DNA of 64,000 nt from Rapana venosa. Its lineage: Eukaryota; Mollusca; Gastropoda; Neogastropoda; Muricidae. Both the position numbers and the translations under genes were made by a program. The notes under the pieces are model-generated. The model ran no database searches, was not told the DNA's origin, and saw only the letters and a list, made by a program, of their open reading frames with translations. Shown here piece by piece: positions 28,531-42,174 of the stretch; within the stretch, counting starts at the first letter, position 1; each line of letters opens with the position of its first letter. The stretch lies in the NCBI GenBank assembly GCA_028751875.1, contig CM054155.1, forward strand, positions 5,524,160 to 5,588,159. Direction: 5' to 3'.

Positions 28531-31500
28531 TTTCCCCCAACCCCAATAAAAGAGATGCTGCACTGGCTAAGTATTAAGTGATGTTTTACCGCGGGTCTTT
28601 CCGCGCTTTTTTTCCCCCAATTGGGCGATACGACGGAAGCACCCCCAAGGGTAAAAAGATTTTTCCTGAACTTGTTTGGGGGTTTTTTTCCCAAACCACC
28701 CGGGAACTTCTAAAGTGAGTTTTTTGGGTTTTTGACAAAAAACTTAAAACTATTACAAAAGTTAGATGACATGGGGAGAAAGATTTTGTGGATACCTTTA
28801 AAAATTTTTAAATTTTTCAAATTGTGTTTTGGTTGGGGGGAGGGGGGCGGGTTCCCCGGGCACATTGTCCGCAGGGGGCATGCCAGGTGAAAGTGTGTGT
28901 TGTGTGTGTGTGTGTGTTTTTTGGTGAAGTGGTGTTTTTTTTGGGGGTGCGGCGGGGTGATGATAAAGTTTTTGGATTGTTATTATTTAATTGTATTCTA
29001 AATTTTAAAAGTCGGGGGACAAATTATTGTTTTTTTTTTTAAAAACATGATTTTGGGTTTACATGTATTTTTTTAATGTTTAAGATTCATAAGGGGGTTT
29101 TTTATATTTGAAAAACCTTTTTAAAAAACCCCTGATTTTCTATTTTTATTCAGACTCCCTTTAAAAAAAGAAATGATGATTGGGTTTTGCAAAAAAAATA
29201 AATCGTGCAGTTTCCACCACTCCACAACACAGTATGCTTTTTTTTTAAAAATAAATTTCTATCATTGATGATTTTGGTGAGGAATTTTCCTTTGTTCCCG
29301 GGGTTTTTTTAGAAAATAGAGAGGTTTCCGGGTTTTAAACCCTTTTTTCATGATGCTTTGAGAAAGGCAAATTATGAAAAAGACTACTGACCAATAATTT
29401 ATGATGTTTTTAAGAAAAACGTTTTTTAATGCTGTTTTGGGTGAAATTTTTTTCCCCTGCTCCTGAAAAAGACTGTTTTGGACATGGCATGTTGACAAAG
29501 ATGGAACAAAAAATTAAAGGAGTTGCTGCCGAGTAGGAGAAAAGCAGAATTTGAAATTTAGGGAACCTCTGTATTTTGGGGCAAGAAGTTGATGAAGCCA
29601 TTTTTTAAAAAAATTTTGACTGAATTCAGGAGTACTTGTTTTTTCCAAGCAAAATGCCTTTTTTTTGCGATTACTTTCAAAAACATATTTTAAAAAACGA
29701 CAAACGGGAAACTCCGGCAGCCGGCTTTCGCCAGGGAGTGCTGCAAACAAAAAATTATGCTAAAGGTTTTTCACCGAGTTTTAAAAAAAGAATTTTTTAT
29801 TTTAACCAAAAACACAAAAAGCGGGGGGGTCGCCCTACTTTTTTTTTTATTTGGGGAAATCAAGGGGACAAAGCTTGTAAAGAAATTTAAATTAAATGTG
29901 AAAAAGGGGAAAACCACTCCCAGACACAGAAAAATTTTCGCAACAACAAAAAATTTCCCCTGAGTGTTAGGGGAAATCGGTTCAGGGTCAAAAAAAATGA
30001 AGGGGTTGTACAGCTTCACAAACATTTTTGGGCTCTTATGTGAAAAAGGTACCTGACTACAGACAGGGGCCAATGTAAGCTAGTATGTCCGACTGTGGGT
30101 TTTGCTTTACACAGGGTTTCCCTGCACAGTACATTTTTTCCCTATCAAGAGCTCCCAGCAAACATTCCTGCGTTAAAAAACCTTCTCTTAAACACTTTTA
30201 AAAGCCCCACCAATTTTTTCCCCCCCGGACCAAAAATGGGGTTAATGAACCCGTAGGTAATATTGAATGACGAGCCTTTATTTGTTCATCCCAAAGAGAA
30301 ATTTTTTTAAACCCTTATCTCAAAGACAGATTTGAAAATTTTTAAAAAAATATAGAACAATTTCGAACAAGGTTTTAAAGTAAAATGAATGGTTTTGATT
30401 GGTTGAAATTAATTTGAAAACAGCTGTGAAGCACTTAAAATTTCATTGAAAATATTACAAAAACAATGGCGTTGCGAAAGGACATCAAGTTATAAAAGCT
30501 AGTGAGAAAAATTTGACAACAGTTTTGAAGTGCGTAAAAAAGATAACGGGTTTAACAAACATTTTAAAGCAGAAAAAGTGTTGTAAATTTCCCTTTTCCC
30601 AAAAAGAGAAAAACCCAAAAAAAAAAAGGTTAAACTTTAAAAAAACCTATACTGAAGAAAAAAAAGGGTTTAGGGAAAAATTTTACATAAAAAAACACCG
30701 CCCCCAAATGTTCACTTTGCTTTTAAAGGGGGAAGCAAGGGTAAAAGGGTGAAAAAATTTCCCTTTGGGCGGCAGGGGTTGTACCTGCCATTCCGGGCCT
30801 GCAAAAAAACTGTGATAAATTCCTTGATGAAATGTTTATATGTGTCCCCCTGCAAAGGGCCAGAAAAAAAGATACACTCATGGTATCAACTGGGGTTTTT
30901 TAACTCCGGTCTTCTAAACCCAAGGTCATTGATGGGTTTTTTGGTTTTGATTTTTTGTTTTTTATGGTTTTCCTTAAGCCTTTTGAAGTTTTAATAATGA
31001 AACCCTTGGATAGCAAAAAAAACTTTTGCATTATTTTTAAATTTTTTATAGAAACCAAACTTCTCTCCCAAAAGAGTTTCAATAAACCTCATCTTAATTG
31101 CATCTTTAAAAAAAAACCCATAAAACAAAGAGTTTTAAAAGCTGCCCCTTTGTTGTTTTAAATTTTTTTTTTCCCTCAGAAAATTTGGTTTTTCAATTAC
31201 TTTTTTTTTGAGTTTTTTGGTTTTTAGAATTTCGTGCTACAATAAAACAAAATGTCTGTAAAATTTTTTTTCATTGCCTCATACCTCAAAAAATTTCAGT
31301 TTAGTTTTGTTTTTCCCATTTCATTTACAAACTTTCAAAGGATGCTAAAATTTTTTTACGTTTTTTAAAAACAATAATATTAGAAATGTGGATATATAAT
31401 TTAAATTATTTTTGCACATTTTTTGGGTTTTGGTTCATTCATGTTTTTGATTTTTATGTCCTTAAAAAATTTTTCAAACAAATTTCACTTTAAAAAGGCC

Positions 31501-32384
31501 TGCAGGGTATATGGGGTTAGTATTCACTGCTGTGATCTTGTAAACTTTTTAGGAAAACTATTTCTTTTACTTTTTATTCAAAAACTTAAAAGGTTTCAAA
31601 GGGGACATTTGTTTGTTGTGAAAGAAATTTTAAATTTTAACAAAAAATTTGGGTGCCAATCCCAAAATTTAATAAAAAAATTTCAGACTGTTTTGTGCTT
31701 ATCCTGAATTCTGTTTGTGTTTTAGGGGGACTGTTTACTGATTTCAAAAAATTTTTATTGTCCGGATTTTAAACCCTTCTTACCCCAAATACAGTTTGGT
31801 CCTTTAAAGGGGATTTTTTTTTCATTTTTTATTTTATTCTTTTCATTTTTGGGGTTTTTAATTTTTTTTTTAAATTTTTCTCTTTGCTAGGTTTTAGAAC
31901 AGGGAATTGTTTACTGATGACAAAAACTGGATACGGTGTTTAAAGGGAAACCCAGGTTGGAAAATTAAAGTTAAAATTTATAAATAACTTGTTGGCGGGA
32001 TTATATGATGTGGTTTTGTGGGTTTTTGTGTTGTGTGGGTGGTGTGTGTGTGTGTGTGGGGAAGAGAAAAGAGAGAGAAAGAGAGGAGAGAGAGAAAAAA
32101 GAGAGAGAGGAAAACCCAAAAAACTTGACAAAAGATAAGGCCGTTTTAGGAAAAAACAGAAGATTTTTCAGTTTCACATTTGTGGCAAGTTTTTGAATTA
32201 AAGGGAAGTACTCTACAACTTAAATTTAAAATCTTTTTCGCCGTGTTTTTTGTTTTTACTTCACACTGACTTTTTTTCAATAAAAGTCGTAAACGGGCCC
32301 TTACTTTTTTCACACTCTAAATTTACAAACTGAAGCATAGAATTTAGGCCTAAAAGGGGTTTCCCGGGGAAAGGGAAAGGGTTT
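28531..32384. other. Unassigned AT-rich noisy sequence
   Basis: No LINE motif, SINE head or gene is recognised. A GT tract lies at 28,893-28,918 and a GT/GA tract at 32,038-32,110. Base errors would hide any gene here. Confidence 0.5.
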
Positions 32385-32520
32385 TCGACAACAGAGTCAC
32401 TGTTTTATTTAGCGGACAAAAACCAAAAATGGGGGAATTTCCCGGGCACTGTTTTCAGCAGCCAATCACAAGCCGGGCAAGGTGCCCACCCGATGTTGGC
32501 GGCGCACGGCATTTTGGGTC
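32385..32520 (+). repeat. GC-rich dispersed segment, partner of 28.4 kb
   Basis: 'agcggacaaaaacc', 'atgggggaatttcccgggc', 'gcagccaatcacaagccggg' parallels the reverse of 28,345-28,500. Confidence 0.4.
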
Positions 32521-33838
32521 TGCTTGGAAAAACCCCTGGGGGGAAAAACAGCAACCCCGCCGGAGCAACGGTCATCCCCCTCCCCATCGCAGCCAACCAC
32601 CCATGCCGGCCCGTTCAAGGGCAGACCCCCCCCACTTCTTCGGGAAAGAATCAAACCCGGCCAACCCTCTTTGAAAACCTAAAGGGGGGACAATTTTAAA
32701 AACAGGTTTGGGGAAACCAAAAAAGGGCAAACCCAAAACAATAAGAACACCACTTTTCGCAACAACCAACTGACGCACAGCATGTAGTACAGAAAGAAAA
32801 ATCTGATCTCCCCCTTTTCATCCTTCTTTCCCGACCCGTTCTAAATGGCGTTAATGAAAAACGTTTTTTTGGGCAGTCATAAGGAAAATTTAAAAGGGAA
32901 AAAAGAAAGTCAGTTAAAAAACCCTGACTTCCTCAATAAAGAGTAAAGCCTCCCGATATCAAAAAAACCCCAACGGGAGTTTTTCATTTTTGGGACAAAT
33001 GAAATTTTAAAAAGGGCGGTCCCCAAAAAAGCCACAAAAAACCTGTTTGTAATGTGAAACAATTTTTGGCTTTTCCCTTTTTTTAGACTAAAATTTCCTT
33101 TTGCAAATTGCTCCTCTGAAAAACCCAAGTCTTCAGATGAAGAAGGGAAATCTTCCCAAAGCAATGGGCTTGCTCGGCCTTTTTAAACCCTCTTCACAAC
33201 GTATCTTTGGCTCCCCCCGAAAATTTTGTACCTCATTATCAAATTTCAGAGATTCAATTTTATCCTAAAGCAAAAGGCTCCCGTAAACTGGCAAAACAAA
33301 TTTGGCAGGCATTTTTTATTGTTTTGGCAAAAAAGCAAAGAGGGGGACCAAGACCCAATTTTATCCCCTGAACTGTCATTTCCCGTACCCCCTACCCTTT
33401 GACGACCCCACCACAGCCAATGTACAACCAGCCACATACCGGGGCTGTTTAACCCGCAGGGTAACCCCCGGGTGGGGGACAACATTCGACATAACAAGTT
33501 TTTTGGTGAAAAATCATTTGAATGGGGACATTTGGAGCTTTTTCTTTTCCCAGCTATAGATCTGGGAAAAGTAAACAGACCTGTGATTTCTTTACCCTTT
33601 CCCCCGGGAGCTGCTCCCAAAACGATCCTGATTACTTTTTTGTTTTTGTTTTTTTTTTTTGCGGGGTTTTTTTTGAATTTTCTGAACTTTTCTTACAAAA
33701 ACCACTTCACTTTTTTTAAGATTTTTTTTTTTTCTTTTTACCCCCAATAAAATTTTTTAATTTGTGTTTTTTAAATTTTTTTAGTTAGGGGGTTTTTTTG
33801 TATAAGTCTAAAAAAAAATTTTACTAAAAAGCTTAATG
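32521..33838. other. Unassigned noisy sequence
   Basis: GC-rich to 32,700, then AT-rich. Nothing recognisable. The T-rich stretch at 33,630-33,830 may be the 5' flank of the LINE that follows. Confidence 0.45.
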
Positions 33839-36800
33839 TCATGCAGTGGGAAAGCAGATCCACTCCACGAAATTTTCCATACTTTTTCAACATCTTTTTT
33901 AGTAAAAGCTTCCCAACTCTCATCCTGCCCGTCCCCCAATGTAAAGAATTTAAAAAAACCCCCACTTCAAATTTCTTTCCCCACCCGTTCATGAAAAACG
34001 TGGATGCTGTTGGGGAAAGTAAATTCAGCAATTATATCCAAAAAGGAATAGATTATAGTGATGTTGTTTCCCCCTTTTGGCCCAATTGGGTAACCCAGAT
34101 TTATATTTGTGCGCTGAAAGTGTGAAGTTTTTCAGATCATTTGGGGCTTTTAAAATGTTTTCATATAAATTTTCCTAAGGGGCTAAGACATTTAAAACAA
34201 AAATGGCGGGCCCCATTACAAGGGTAATCAAAAAGGCTGGTTTGCAGGGGCCCTTTTTAATGCCACCACCCTTTTTTGGGTAAAGGAAATATAACCCCTC
34301 CCTGTAATTTGTTTTTTTTGAAAATTTAAAAGATTCTTGTCTATCCTACTAAATTATGGAAGTGTCACCAAATACCCGACATCCTAAACAAAAAAGGATC
34401 GGCCAAATTTGATCTTTCTTTTAAAATCTTCTCTCTTTCACCTGATGAACCCTGGGCAACTTATGAAAAACACATTGGGAATGATCTTTACCAAATTTTT
34501 TTACTTTTAATGAAATGCCCTCCCCCCGTAACACTGAAAAAAATAAACTCCCCCCTTTAACTATAAAGAAGCTAATTTGGGAAAAAGTTTAAAAATCCTT
34601 CAGCTACAAATTTCAAACAGCTTTGGGTTCTGAAAAACATAGATGGAAAATTTTATTCTACCCTTTTAAAATAAAGCCATCATTCCCAAACTGTTACTTA
34701 ACAATCCCAAAACCCCTTTTAAAACATTTAAAAAAAAAGGGAAAGTTTTAGGGGAAAGTTTTGGTGGGCACCTGTTTTCCCAGGAAAAAAAACAGTGAAA
34801 CCAAAAAAACGTTTTTTTGTTTTAAAACCAAATTTTAAAAAAAAAGACCCAGAAAACAAAGAAAAACAAACAGGGAAAAAACTATAACAACTTTACATAA
34901 ATCAGGCCCAAACGACAATTTTTGGGCTTTGTTTTGGGTTTTTGGGAAGTATCAAATCATTAAAAAATCTTAACAAAGTTTGGCAAAAAAAATTTTATGA
35001 AATTTAAAAAGGTGTGATTTTACCAAAATTGCCAATTAAACTTAAAAAAATGAATTTCCCAAACCAAAGCAGAAAAGGCCGGGGGCCCTTTTCAGATATG
35101 TTCTCAGGGGTCAAAACGTTTTTAAGGCCTTTTACCTAAAACACTAAAACAGACAAGAAGAGGAAAAAAGGGGAAAAAAATAAAGAACCCCTGTTTTTTG
35201 AAATACTTTAATTAAAATAAAAAGCCCAATTTCCCAAACAAAGAAGAAAAAAAAAATTATTTTTTCCCCTTTCCAATAAAAAAACTTCGGGTTTGGGTTA
35301 GATGCCATATCCAATGTTTGCTTTTAAAAAGTTTTAACCCGAAAACTTCATTTTTTCTAATGTAAAAAACTCACCAAAAGTGTTTTGGGCTGAAAGGGGA
35401 ATGCCAAGGGAAATGGAAGCATCTATTGTTGTAAACCCCTTTATAAGCAAGGGAAAACCTAAAACTGATAAAACTAGCTTTAGGCCCATAGCACTGACTT
35501 CTAACTTGGGAAGTTATGGAGAAAATTTTTCTAAAGAGGCTTGTGTATTAAATGTCCCGAAAAATAATGTGTTCCCCCCTCAATCAAAGGCTTTCCCGAA
35601 AGGGGTTTTAGCAATTGATAACTTTTGTTAAACTAACAACCCAAAGGGGGAAAAAACATTTTTCGAGAAAGGGAAAAAACAAATCGCAACATTTTTTGAT
35701 GTAAAGGGAAAAATCATCAAGTTTGGCCCTGCTAAAATTTCTGCATAAACTGAAGGGCATTGGGTTTTTTTTCCTTTTTTTTTTTTTTATATTAAAAATT
35801 TTTTTTTGTAAATTTGAAGTATCAAGTGAGGTAGGAATGCAAATTTAAAATTTTTGGGCTTTTCATATGGGTTTTTCCACAGGGGTTTAGTTATAGGGGC
35901 CCCTTTTTTGTTTTTAAAATATTTCTGGGATGATTTAAAACCCCCCAAACCCGTCTAAAGACGTTGTCCTGGTGCAATATGTGGGTGTATATGTATAGGG
36001 GTGAATGTCACTATGAAAGGGGCTACAACAAAAAAGTAAAGATTAAAAAATAACCCGAAAAGGGTTTTTTCAAAAAAAAACTAAAATAAATTTACATAAA
36101 TATATTTTTTAAAATTTGGGCCCGACATTATCTACAGAAAAAAGCACATTAGCTTTTTAAAAAATGGTAGTGCCCCGATACAAAGCCCCAGTTTACATTG
36201 GGGGGGAGCCAAAAATTTAGTAAAAAAATATGGTAAAATTTTTAGGTATTCACCACACCAAAAATTTAAATTGGGGAAGGGTCATATTGGATACTTTTTA
36301 AAAAAAGCAAGGAAAAGCATCAATTTTTTAAAATGGTTTTGCGGGCAAAATCCTTTGGGGGCCAAAAATCTTTACTCTTAAAAAGTTTGTCTAAGCACTT
36401 GTACGTTCCAAACTGCCCCTTTTGGACAAGAAATCTTTTTTAGTGCTCCAAATTTTTTACCCAAAAAACCCAAAGTATAATTGGGAAGGGGGTACAAATT
36501 TGCACTTGGGGTCCCCTTCCATGCAAAAACCATAGGTTTCTTTTATGGAAATTGGGGGAAATTTCCCCCAGTGAATCCCCACAACTTTCCATGCGCCCAA
36601 AATTGTTACGGAGCCCGAATAACAACCCAAATTTTTTTGTAATAATTAAAAGTTCAAGCAGAAAAGAATTTTCCCCAAAAAGGGGGTAAAAAATTTCGTT
36701 TTTTTTTAATTTTTTTAAGCCTATTGGGCCTTTTGTATCAGACCTCTTTAAAAAAAACAAAAATTAAAAAAATAATTTAAAACACAAAAAAAAAAACTTT

Positions 36801-37790
36801 TTCCATGTCCTTCAGGGAGATGAATAAAAACCTGTTTTGATATGGAATATATTTAAAGAAAAAAAGAATGAAAAACAAAACACAAGTTGCAGATGGGTTT
36901 GGTGCAATTGAAAATAAGAAGGGGGACGCTTAAAAAAATTTATACCCCTGGGCTGTTTTAAAAAAAACATGAAAACCCGGCTTGCATTGGGCTACCAGGG
37001 ACCCTTTTTAAATTTAGAAAACATAAATATCTTGGTAAAACATAGTTCAATATTTTTCACCCGAACTTAAGGGGGTTCTTATGGGCCCAAACTATATTTT
37101 TGATTTTCCCTTATATCCTTTCCCCTATTTTTTTTTGTGTTGCCCAAATCAGTATTGTATGCTATAAAACCCCGAATTTTTAAGGGTCTTTCCCGAATTA
37201 TTTTTTTAAATAAATATGTAATAAACCCCCTAAGTTTAAAAAGGTATTCCTGGGGTTTTTTTTTTTGGTTTCCTTCTCAGTTGGGAAATTTTTTTAAATT
37301 TTATGGGCGGGCAGAGCCGCAAAAAAAAGGGGGAAAAACATGTTTTTGGGGAAACGATAGAAACTGGTTTTCCCCCTTTTTCCCCACTGAAGGTACCGTA
37401 TATTTAAAAAAACCTTTTTGGGGGAAAAATTTTTAAAAATCTGATCAAATTTAAGGGGAAAGATATTTAAAAAGTTGCCTGACCCCTGCCCATTTTTTTT
37501 TTATAGGGGTCCCCTTTTCAAATAAAATTCGCTTTTTATAAACCCCTTTAGAAGGGGTTTAAATTCACTATATTTTTGAAAGAAGTTAAAAAGCATTCCT
37601 TACAAAATTTTTTAAACATGTTAGAAAGTCTATGTGGGGATCAATTTCCAATACTTCTCATATTTGATTTCCCTATTGTAAAACCTTTTTTTTCCTACAT
37701 TTTTTGGGAAAAAGTCTCTGGAAAATTCTTTTAAAATTCAAAACTGCCTTGGCCCCTTGCCAAAATTTATTGCATAGTCCACTTTTATTA
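33839..37790 (+). mobile_element. Noisy I/Nimb-like LINE
   Basis: A relative of the 7-11 kb element on the opposite strand. The start reads MQWESRSTPRN, against MQWNCRSINTN in the other copy. The RT fingers lie at 35,380-35,600 (KTDKTSFRPIALTS, then QSKAFPKG). The catalytic region is at 35,963-35,990 (VVLVQY followed by a corrupted DD). The RNase H start is at 36,933-36,960 ('aaatttatacccctgggctg' against KIYTDG). Spacing between landmarks is close to the clean copy, but the residues differ enough to indicate a different family member. No usable frame remains. Confidence 0.75.
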
Positions 37791-38094
37791 TTTATTGTAG
37801 TTAAGTATTGTTATTTTATGTTTTCCCATTGTTGAGTTTTTCAATTTTTCTCCTGTTTAAAAGTTTATCATTACTTTTTTTAGGTTGGTTGGGGAAAGGG
37901 GGGGGGGGGGGGGGGGTTTTGTTTTTTTGGGTGTGTTTTCCCAAAAAAAAAAAACAAACCCAAAAAATGCATTTCCCTTTAAACCCTTTTTCCTTTCCCC
38001 TTCCCCTTTTTTCTCCCTTTTTTAACCCTTTACACACCCTTTTATTTTCCCTCCTCTAATATCACTTAGATGAACAGACGTTAAATTGAAGCAA
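37791..38094. repeat. Poly-G run and hairpin motif
   Basis: G run at about 37,899-37,916. 'taatatcacttagatgaacagacg' at 38,058-38,082 matches the hairpin motif at 6.79 kb in reverse. Confidence 0.7.
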
Positions 38095-38369
38095 CAACAA
38101 CAACACCCCACACCCACACAAAACCACACCCAACAAAACACACAAAACCCCCACAAAAACACACCACACAACACACACACAAAACACACAAAGCGCGCGC
38201 CCCGCGTGCGTAAAACATAAGGGGGACACCCACACACTCGGTAAATACACACTAACACACAAGCACAACAAACCCTCCCACTTAACACACACCAAAGTGT
38301 GCATTCGAATTAACACACACACAAGCAACACACCCACCACACACACACACACCACCACAACCACACACA

Positions 38370-38407
<38 letters not shown>

Positions 38408-40003
38408 CGCACGCACACACACACACCCACACACCAAAAAACCAAAAATTAAAAACACCCCAAATATCACACAATACACCCCTAACGCCCGCGCGCAACA
38501 TACACACCATGGGACACACACAAAACCCCCAAACACACACATACAAAACCTTTTAAAATGCATTCGAATAAACAAAAACAAAACATACGTTTCACACAAA
38601 CACTAAAACACACACACTAAAGCCCGGGGCCCAAAACACACAAACACACACACACACACACAACCCCACACCACACTCGCATGCGCACACCAACAAAACA
38701 CACACACAAACACACACCCCACACCAAACACACACAACCTTAAAAATAACACGCACAACACAACACTAACACACCCATAACCCCACACAAACACTAAACA
38801 CATCATCATTCACTCTTCTCTCTCTCATTACTTTTTTGGAAACTCATGAATTTTTCCCCCCACATACACACCACACACTCCAAAAACTCAAAAAACACAA
38901 CAACACACACGCGCACCAACACACTAAAAGACACAAAACCACCCTACACCAACCCACACCCCCACTAACACACAACCCCCACACACCAAACCCACACACA
39001 CTAACAGACCACACTAACACACACAAACCCCACACACTTACAAGCCACACACAAACACCCCACTCAACAACTCAAACACACTCACACTCCGAAACCCCAC
39101 AAAACACACACATATCTTCCCCCTTCCCTCTTTTTTCATTAGCCCCTTGGCTCCATTTAAATTTTTCCCCCAATACACACACAAAAAAAAACAAAACACA
39201 CACAACCCCACACACCACACAACACCCCCACACACAAAACCCACACACAAAACACACACCACACACAACCCCCACACACATCAACACACAAAACACACCA
39301 AAAACACACACTCCCAAAAACACACCAAAAACACCAACCAAAACACACTCAAAAACCCCACACACACTAAAAACGCACCCCACACACAACTCAAACACAA
39401 ACCCAAAACACACACAAAAACTCAAACACACACACACACACACCCCTCAAACACACCCCACACACACCACAAAAAACCCCCTCAAAACACACACACCCAC
39501 TCAAACACACACACTCAAACACAACACAACCCTTTAAACAAACACACACACTTTAAACCACAAAACACAAAACACACACACCCACAAAACCCACACACAC
39601 AAAAACAAAACACCCAAAAACAACACACTCAAACAAAAAAAACCCCACTCAAACACCCCACACAAAAACACAAAACCACACACACAAACACCCCACACAC
39701 ACAAAAACCCCAAAATAACACTAACACACTAATTTCACACACACACACACACACACAAAACCCCAACACAACACACACAACACACACACCCCTAACACAC
39801 ACAATACACACTACACCTAACACAACACAAACCAACACACACACACAAACTAACACACACACTAACCACACACACACACACAAACTAACACACACACTAA
39901 CACACACATACACACACCTAACACACATGCAACACTAACACACACACATTAACACACACACATACACACACACACACACACATCACACACACACACACAT
40001 AAC

Positions 40004-40066
<63 letters not shown>

Positions 40067-40079
40067 AAACAGACATGCT
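38095..40079. repeat. 2-kb CA-rich tract
   Basis: Almost continuous CA/ACAAAACC-type sequence, cleanest at 39,950-40,065. A long threonine/histidine-rich frame (38,836-39,938) and Cys/Val-rich minus frames simply translate it. Confidence 0.95.
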
Positions 40080-40438
40080 GAGTACATCCTGCAGGCTTAA
40101 CCTTTCTCCTAGAGTCTATCATCGCTTAAAATGGAAGACATCAATAAAGTGAAGAACACTGCACACGCTTATGCGCACTCAAACACATGTATGCATGCAC
40201 GCATGCATTTATGCCCACACACACAAACACACACACCATGCATCTATGCACACAATCACACTAACATACCCATACACAACACACTCATGCATGCATGTAC
40301 AAACACACTCACACACACACACAAACACACACTCACAATCACACACAACACCACACACACACACACACACAACACACACACACACGGTTCTGTTGACAAC
40401 CCATGAACATATCTTAACTCATGCACGTTTACACACAC

Positions 40439-40440
<2 letters not shown>
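40080..40440. repeat. CA-rich tract with short clean island
   Basis: Unique sequence at 40,080-40,160, then CA/ACACAT repeats to 40,385. Confidence 0.85.
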
Positions 40441-40476
<36 letters not shown>

Positions 40477-40487
40477 AGAGAGGAGAG

Positions 40488-40539
<52 letters not shown>

Positions 40540-40623
40540 TAAAACTCGAACATTTTAGGCCTGAGAGAGAGAGAGAAGAGAGAGAAGAGAGAGAGAGAGA
40601 GGGGAGAGAGAGAGGAAAGGGGG

Positions 40624-40656
<33 letters not shown>

Positions 40657-40690
40657 GGGAAAAGAGAGAGAGAGAAGACAACAGACAGAC
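40441..40690. repeat. (GA)n array
   Basis: GA repeats interrupted at 40,537-40,560 and again by GGGG/AAAG variants. Confidence 0.97.
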
Positions 40691-40812
40691 AAGACAGAGA
40701 ACAGACGAGAAGGAAGGGACACATTCCAGAGAGCTTATAACTTAACAATTTGTGCAACATCAGCACCAGTTTCTCCCTCTATTTGACTCCCACTCTGCCT
40801 ATGATAAATGTA
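40691..40812. other. Unassigned sequence
   Basis: Short spacer; nothing recognised. Confidence 0.5.
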
Positions 40813-41095
40813 CGGTAAAAGGTAATTTTTATTGTCCCCAAACCCATGCAGCCGTAGGGGACGGGCGTCGGACTCAGCCTCCGGGGGCCGAAATTTGAGG
40901 GCGGCGCCCTTCCTCTCCCTCGCGCTTTCCCCCCCTGACCCTAAAGAGCGGTACCCATTTACAGCTGGATGAATTTGGGGGGACGTACTGAAGCCAAGGG
41001 CGCGCAAACACCCCCATCCAAGGGGAAACCCACCTCAATGCTGTTTAACCCTACTTGGGGAAAGCGAGGCTCTGACCACTGAGCGGGCCCCGCGC
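40813..41095 (-). mobile_element. Noisy SINE-B
   Basis: Minus-strand blocks 'ccctgaccctaaagag', 'acccatttacagctgg', 'actgaagccaaggg', 'aatgctgtttaaccctact' and 'gaccactgagc' are in SINE-B order, including the 5S-like region. Confidence 0.8.
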
Positions 41096-41394
41096 CTAGT
41101 ATGAAACAATAATGAGTGTTTTGGGTTGAAAGTTGTTATATATTAGCACTGACATGACACATAATAATAATAAAAAATAATGTGATGATGATGATATGAG
41201 GATGATGATGAGATATGATAAAAATAAAAAATAATAAATAATAAATAAATTTTGGGGTATAGGCATTTTTTGCATAACAAATAAAGGCGTTGCTTTCAAC
41301 ATTTTCTTACAGACCCAGCAGCCAAAATGTAGCACCTACACAAAACACACAACACACCACCAACAACACCACCCACACACACCCCACGGGTTGT
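41096..41394. repeat. ATA/GAT-rich and CA-rich stretch
   Basis: ATA/GAT-rich at 41,160-41,250 and CAC-rich at 41,335-41,385; otherwise unassigned. Confidence 0.6.
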
Positions 41395-41775
41395 GGGTTT
41401 TGGCGGGGTAATGGGATTTTGGCTTGGAGGGAGGGGCATTTTCAGATGAAATGGGGAAAAATTAGGTTTTAAACAAAAGTTTGAGGCTGGATTTAAATTT
41501 TGTAATGTAGGCCTCTGTCGAGAAGAGAGGGAGCTCTTCCAGGTCGATAGACCAAAATACAAAGAGCGCCCCAAACGGGATTGTTAATCAGGTTCGTAAT
41601 CAAAAGGGTTCTGCAGAGAGCGGGGAAACGAGAAGAGTGTACAGGTGAAACTTTCCAGGGGGTAGGAGGTGCTTTTAGGGAGACATTTGTAACAGGGTTA
41701 AACTGTTTCTCTGTGGCACAGGCACCTGGAGTTCGCGAGGGGAGAAATGTGTTCAGATCAAAAGTAAATTTTTGA
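41395..41775 (-). mobile_element. Noisy L2-like C-terminus
   Basis: Minus-strand match to 12,530-12,800: 'gagagggagctcttccaggtcgat', 'agagcg', 'agagtgtacagg', 'ggtaggagg', 'ggagacatttgtaacag'. Confidence 0.78.
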
Positions 41776-41814
41776 AAAAAGTTGTTAATATTTTTAAACA
41801 TACATACATCTATT

Positions 41815-42160
41815 TTTATTATTTTTTTTTAATTTTAAAGGAAAGGGAAAAACCCACTTAGTGCTTTTTTTTACATCCCCCCCATTGTAAGGGTTTTGTA
41901 AATTCTGTCACTTTTTCCCCCGGGCACCAATGGCCTACCTTACAAAAAGGGGAAAAGGGTTTTTAAAGGGGTTGCCGGGGTGTTCCGTGCGTTCGCAAGG
42001 GAAACCTCTTTATAGCCTCATCCGAAGGGCTTTTGGGGGAGGGAGCTGCACTGATGTTAAAACTTCGGGGGGAAAATATCCCTTGAACGAGAACGAACCC
42101 GGGGTTGCAGTTTGCGATCATATGTTTAATCACTGGGCTATCCCTCCCCCGAAATCACAA
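41815..42160 (-). mobile_element. Noisy SINE-A with a different tRNA head
   Basis: The body at 41,830-42,030 ends 'cctcatccgaagggc'. Beyond it, on minus, the head reads 'gagggatagcccagtgatta' (A-box-like) and 'accccgggttcgttctc' (B-box-like) at about 42,150-42,095. The head differs from the one at 16.9 kb. Confidence 0.65.
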
Positions 42161-42174
42161 ATGTACGAATTGTA

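Noticed and set aside
38095..40079. Thr/His- and Cys/Val-rich proteins from CA/GT tracts
   Set aside because: They are direct translations of dinucleotide repeats. The same kind of frame appears at every CA or GT array in the window.
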